Source: Oscillatoria sp. FACHB-1407
Lineage (GTDB): Bacteria; Cyanobacteriota; Cyanobacteriia; Elainellales; Elainellaceae
Assembly (NCBI RefSeq): GCF_014697545.1
Contig: NZ_JACJSA010000001.1
Span: 496,001-560,000 of the forward strand
Direction: 5' to 3'
DNA: 64,000 nucleotides
The notes beneath the pieces are model-generated. The model was not told the origin of the DNA. It saw only the letters and a program-made list of their open reading frames with translations, and did no database searches. A program made the translations under genes and the position numbers. Shown here one piece after another: positions 61,245 through 64,000 of the stretch (its first letter is position 1; each line of letters opens with the position of its first letter).

Positions 61245-63122
61245 TTGGTCACAGATGAAGTGCAAAAACGCTTAGATCAGTCGTTGCACAATACCGTGCG
61301 GCTAACATTGGGCATGGAGCGGCAGGATTATCGGGTACAACGTCCCTGGTCAGCGGCGATCGCCCAACCTAACCAAACACCTGTGCCACTGGATACCAAC
61401 ACCTCCGTTGTGGACGTGTTCGATCGCCCCGACCTCAATCGCCAACTGCTGATCTTGGGGAAACCGGGAGCAGGCAAAACTACCATGATGCTCGATTTGG
61501 CGCAAGCACTGGCAGAGCGAGCCAGAATCGACAACACCGAACCCATTCCCGTGTTGGTCAACCTCTCCTCCTGGAAAGATCCCAAACTGCCTATTGTCGA
61601 TTGGCTGGTGGGCGAACTCAAAGAGAAATATGGACTGCGGCAAGACCTGGCAAAACAGTGGATTCAGACCAATCAACTGCTGCCCCTGTTGGATGGCTTA
61701 GATGAAGTCGCCCCGCAAAATCAGCAAGCTTGTGCCAAAGCGATCAACGCCTGGTTAACCGGAGAACTGGAGCAGCGACCCTGCGGTGTGTTGATCTGTT
61801 GTCGGCGGGAAGAGTTTGAACAGGTCGTGCAGCAACCCCTGAATCTGTATGGCGCAATCTATCTGCAACCCCTCACTCCAGCGCAAATCAAGGGGTATTT
61901 TACCCAGTTTGGCTTGCAAGGGTTATGGCAAACTGTTCGAACTAATAAGGCATTGTATTATCTACTGACTAACCCATTGTTTTTGTCGATGTTTGGCTTG
62001 GTACAAACTCAAAAAACCTTTTCATTGGAGTTATGGCAAGCCAAGACTACCTCTAGGCAAAAAGTAGAATACTTGCTCGACACCTACTGGGAAGCGGTGA
62101 TGAACCGTGAGTTGATCACCAACCCCAACGAGCGCAATCAAGGGATATTGAGCCGAACCTATGGTACAAAACCCCTACCCAAACAGCAAACCATCCGTCG
62201 TTCTCTGATCTTTGTAGCGAAAATGCTCAATCGAGAGTCAAGTACGGAGTTTTTGATTGAGAAGCTGCAACCCGCTACCCTTATCACCCAACACCAAAAA
62301 TGGTTGTATCAGTCGAGTTTTATGCTGGTGGCTGGGCTGATGGTTTGGCTGATGGCTGGACTGATGCTTGAACTAACGGTTGGACTGAATGCTGAACTGA
62401 TGGTTTGGCTGATGGTTTGGCTGATGATTGGACTGATGGTTGGACTGATGATTGGACTGATGGTTGGGCTGGATACCATCGATCCTGTGGAAGCAATTTC
62501 TTTTCCTTCATCGCGCGAAGTACAAGAAATCTTTCAACGACTTTGTCGATGGCTTATTCTTTTGCTGATGGTTGGGCTGATGGTTGGGCTGATTTTTTGG
62601 CTGATTCTTTGGCTGATGGTTGGGCTGATGGTTGGGCTGGATCGGCTGATTGGTGCACTGATTTCTATGCTGATTCTTGGGTTGATTCTTGGTCTGACTT
62701 TTGAACTGAAGAATAGGGTGAAGGCAGATATCCAGAGCCGCATTCAGCCCAATCAAGGCATCAAAAACTCGATCAAAAATATGGTTATCGTCAGTGCGAT
62801 CGCCCTGCTGCTTGCCCTATCCCTGAAGCTTCTACTGGAATTTCTCCTTCCGATGGCTGTTGCCCCTGAACTAGTCCCTAGAATCGTCGCGTTTTCACTA
62901 TCTCCTCTAATCTGGCTCGGTTTTCTTGAAGGGGGTGGACGAGCATTAATTCAACACGTTGCCCTTCGATTGGTGCTTGCAGCAAATGGCTATGCTCCCT
63001 TTCGCTATGACTTGCTGCTCAACTACTGCACCGAGCGGTTGTTGTTACAGCGGGTGGGGGGTCGCTATCGGTTTATGCACAAGTTGTTGCAAGACTATTT
63101 TGCCAGGATGGAGTTGAGGTGA
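61245..63122 (+). CDS. NACHT NTPase with membrane C-terminus, in frame with the TIR gene
   Basis: A 625-residue protein if begun at the TTG 61245, though the same frame is open from 61164 directly after the TIR stop codon, and no start codon here has a ribosome site. The NACHT core is clear: Walker A GKPGAGKTT (residues 72-80), Walker B LLPLLDGLDEV (Asp150, Asp153, Glu154), ICCRREEF sensor. Residues about 355-490 are two blocks of membrane helices built of LMVGL/LMVWL units, encoded by a 12-base repeat; the C terminus (YRFMHKLLQDYFARMELR) is the usual NACHT-family end. Likely an anti-phage sensor whose TIR effector is encoded just upstream. Confidence 0.88.
   Translation: MVTDEVQKRLDQSLHNTVRLTLGMERQDYRVQRPWSAAIAQPNQTPVPLDTNTSVVDVFDRPDLNRQLLILGKPGAGKTTMMLDLAQALAERARIDNTEPIPVLVNLSSWKDPKLPIVDWLVGELKEKYGLRQDLAKQWIQTNQLLPLLDGLDEVAPQNQQACAKAINAWLTGELEQRPCGVLICCRREEFEQVVQQPLNLYGAIYLQPLTPAQIKGYFTQFGLQGLWQTVRTNKALYYLLTNPLFLSMFGLVQTQKTFSLELWQAKTTSRQKVEYLLDTYWEAVMNRELITNPNERNQGILSRTYGTKPLPKQQTIRRSLIFVAKMLNRESSTEFLIEKLQPATLITQHQKWLYQSSFMLVAGLMVWLMAGLMLELTVGLNAELMVWLMVWLMIGLMVGLMIGLMVGLDTIDPVEAISFPSSREVQEIFQRLCRWLILLLMVGLMVGLIFWLILWLMVGLMVGLDRLIGALISMLILGLILGLTFELKNRVKADIQSRIQPNQGIKNSIKNMVIVSAIALLLALSLKLLLEFLLPMAVAPELVPRIVAFSLSPLIWLGFLEGGGRALIQHVALRLVLAANGYAPFRYDLLLNYCTERLLLQRVGGRYRFMHKLLQDYFARMELR
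62335..62690 (+). repeat. Coding 12-base repeats (CTGATGGTTGGG type)
   Basis: Two blocks, 62335-62472 and 62560-62690, of degenerate 12-base units coding Leu-Met-Val-Gly or Leu-Met-Val-Trp, giving hydrophobic helices inside the NACHT gene. The blocks are separated by about 85 bases of ordinary coding sequence. Confidence 0.9.
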
Positions 63123-63137
63123 GAGGGAATAGGTGAA

Positions 63138-63191
63138 GAGACGCGATTAATCGCGTCTCCCCATCGAGAGGACGATTAATCGCGTCTCCTC
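63138..63191. repeat. Palindrome gagacgcgattaatcgcgtc, two copies
   Basis: A perfect 22-base copy at 63138-63159 and an imperfect one at 63166-63191, just after the NACHT stop. The same core forms the centre of the 42-base palindrome at 55791-55832. Confidence 0.85.
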
Positions 63192-63249
63192 GTGTAGAAG
63201 GTGAAATTGTTGATGTAGTAGGTGTTTTTAACCTGTTAAATCAATTTAC

Positions 63250-63352
63250 CTCGTTCCAAGGCTCTGCCTTGGGATGTTGCAGAGGAGGCTCTGCCTCCTG
63301 AATATGAGTGGCAGAGCCACTTGAAGGCATTTCCAGCTAGAAGCTGGAAACG
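63250..63352. repeat. Hairpin cluster, family E
   Basis: Four small hairpins in a row: ccaaggctctgccttgg, aggaggctctgcctcctg, agtggcagagccactt, and tccagctagaagctgga. The first two resemble those at 17325-17375. Confidence 0.75.
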
Positions 63353-63377
63353 AGAAACAACAAGAAGCACTGCTATA

Positions 63378-63629
63378 AAGACTCATGCATCAGTCATTGC
63401 TCCTCTTTCACCAGGCTCTGAACCTCGTTGATGAGTATCAGAGACTCGTCCATGAGTGACAAAGACTCGTTCACGAGTATTAAAGACTCATCCAAGAGTG
63501 ATCACATATCATTCACGAGTGATCAACGCTCTCTCATGAGTATCTGAGACTGATGGATGAGTGATTCACACTCTCAAATGAGTCTCCACAACTGATCGAC
63601 GAGATCAAAAGACTCGTCATACGAATCAA
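63378..63629. repeat. Twelve-unit degenerate 21-base tandem array
   Basis: Units of exactly 21 bases, consensus near RAGACTCRTYCAYGAGTGAT, with clear matches from 63378 through 63629. The best units contain ACTCGT-NN-ACGAGT, an inverted repeat with two-base spacer. The + frame through units 2-6 would read a 7-residue repeat (DSSMSDK, DSFTSIK), but it stops quickly and has no ribosome site. It may be an array of protein-binding sites or a decayed coding repeat. Confidence 0.85.
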
Positions 63630-63676
63630 ATGTGAAACTCGCTAAATTAACGACCCCCTGTAGTCCCCCTTGGTAA

Positions 63677-63839
63677 GCAGGGTGGTTTCATACAAGTGAA
63701 GAATTTTTGCTTCGCCCCCCTAGCCCCCCAAAATTGGGGGGAAATTGGTCTGAAGTCCCCCAGAGTTGGGGGATTTAGGGGGCAGATTAAGGGATTAAAC
63801 TCCAATTCACTTTTCTTTGTGTATATGAAACCACCCTGC
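63677..63839. mobile_element. MITE-like element with 16-base inverted ends
   Basis: 163 bases bounded by GCAGGGTGGTTTCATA and its exact reverse complement. On both sides is a direct repeat ctgtagtcccccttggtaag (five or six C), overlapping the ends by one base. The inside has GC-rich hairpins (aaaattggggg) and no gene. Confidence 0.7.
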
Positions 63840-63954
63840 TGTAGTCCCCCCTTGGTAAGGGCGACAACCGGGGATGAATTAGGGGCATCCTCATATTCAA
63901 ATTGGTATTAGACCGATCGCCCCTATTTTCTACTCATGCGTTACACTGCGATGC

Positions 63955-64000
63955 GATCGCCTTTGTCTCTGCTCCAGTTCAGGGCGTAGCATTCGGGCAA
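63955..64000 (-). repeat. Inverted copy of the 60369-60410 sequence at the window edge
   Basis: cagggcgtagcattcgggca and the preceding gcgatcgccttt match, in reverse, 60369-60410. The TIR-NACHT locus is thus bounded by inverted copies of one dispersed repeat. Truncated by the window end. Confidence 0.7.

Noticed and set aside
62405-62704. 99-codon frame reading DGWADGWADG
   Set aside because: Off-frame reading of the 12-base repeat in the NACHT gene.
63378-63629. CRISPR array
   Set aside because: Units are directly adjacent with no unique spacers and are degenerate; period is 21 bases, far too short for a repeat plus spacer.
63696-63911. 71-codon frame at the right edge
   Set aside because: It runs through the MITE-like element and its hairpins.

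Overview
The window is from a cyanobacterial chromosome, probably a filamentous Leptolyngbya/Oscillatoriales-type strain. The evidence is the very dense GCGATCGC (HIP1) octamers, a photosystem I gene (psaK), a CrtO-type carotenoid ketolase, DUF928, DUF1822, DUF4168, DUF1350 and ComFB-type cyanobacterial families, many large signalling proteins, and heptanucleotide tandem arrays between genes. No rRNA, CRISPR array, intact insertion sequence or prophage was seen. One tRNA gene (Gly, anticodon CCC) lies at 14709-14780.

Layout. 0.6-6.9 kb: a same-strand cassette of an unusual sigma factor, a DUF1822 protein, a CHAT-protease/CHASE2 membrane protein and a DUF928 secreted protein. 7-10.8 kb: trpF, psaK, a site-2-type protease with CBS domains and a PGBD/SPOR wall protein. 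11-14.4 kb: HD phosphohydrolase and sensor kinase. 14.7-17.9 kb: tRNA, small unknown genes, a secreted pentapeptide protein and many interspersed repeats. 17.9-24.4 kb: a membrane GTPase, an RRM protein, an FHA-PBP1 and a GAF protein resembling a kinase without its phosphoacceptor His. 24.4-27.1 kb: a NitT/TauT-type ABC importer. 27.3-30.2 kb: a heptamer array and two overlapping AAA-like genes. 30.8-33.9 kb: an orphan response regulator, three small envelope or unknown genes and holA. 34.1-35.0 kb: an AT-rich pair, RelE/ParE-like plus Shedu-like nuclease. 35.1-43.7 kb: a Ser/Thr kinase with WD40 repeats, tsaB, rimM, an aminotransferase, two FHA proteins (one fused to a flavoprotein) and a DUF1350 hydrolase. 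44.4-60.3 kb: a PAS sensor kinase, HEAT protein, LysR regulator, TrpD-like transferase, PHP phosphoesterase, crtO with a saccharopine-dehydrogenase-like partner, pentapeptide protein, ComFB protein and a divergent sensor kinase. 60.4-64 kb: a TIR/NACHT locus bounded by inverted repeat copies and followed by a dense repeat zone.

The most interesting parts are: (1) the sigma/DUF1822/CHAT-CHASE2/DUF928 cassette, which looks like a membrane-sensed protease-sigma circuit; (2) a TIR-NACHT protein split by one in-frame TGA, whose membrane segments are encoded by a 12-bp repeat; (3) the RelE-like/Shedu-like overlapping pair; (4) a 12-unit, 21-bp degenerate array in which many units carry a short palindrome; (5) FHA-domain genes, including an FHA-flavoprotein fusion, a few kb from a Ser/Thr kinase.

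All family assignments were made by reading sequence and motifs by eye. No search or structure prediction was run.
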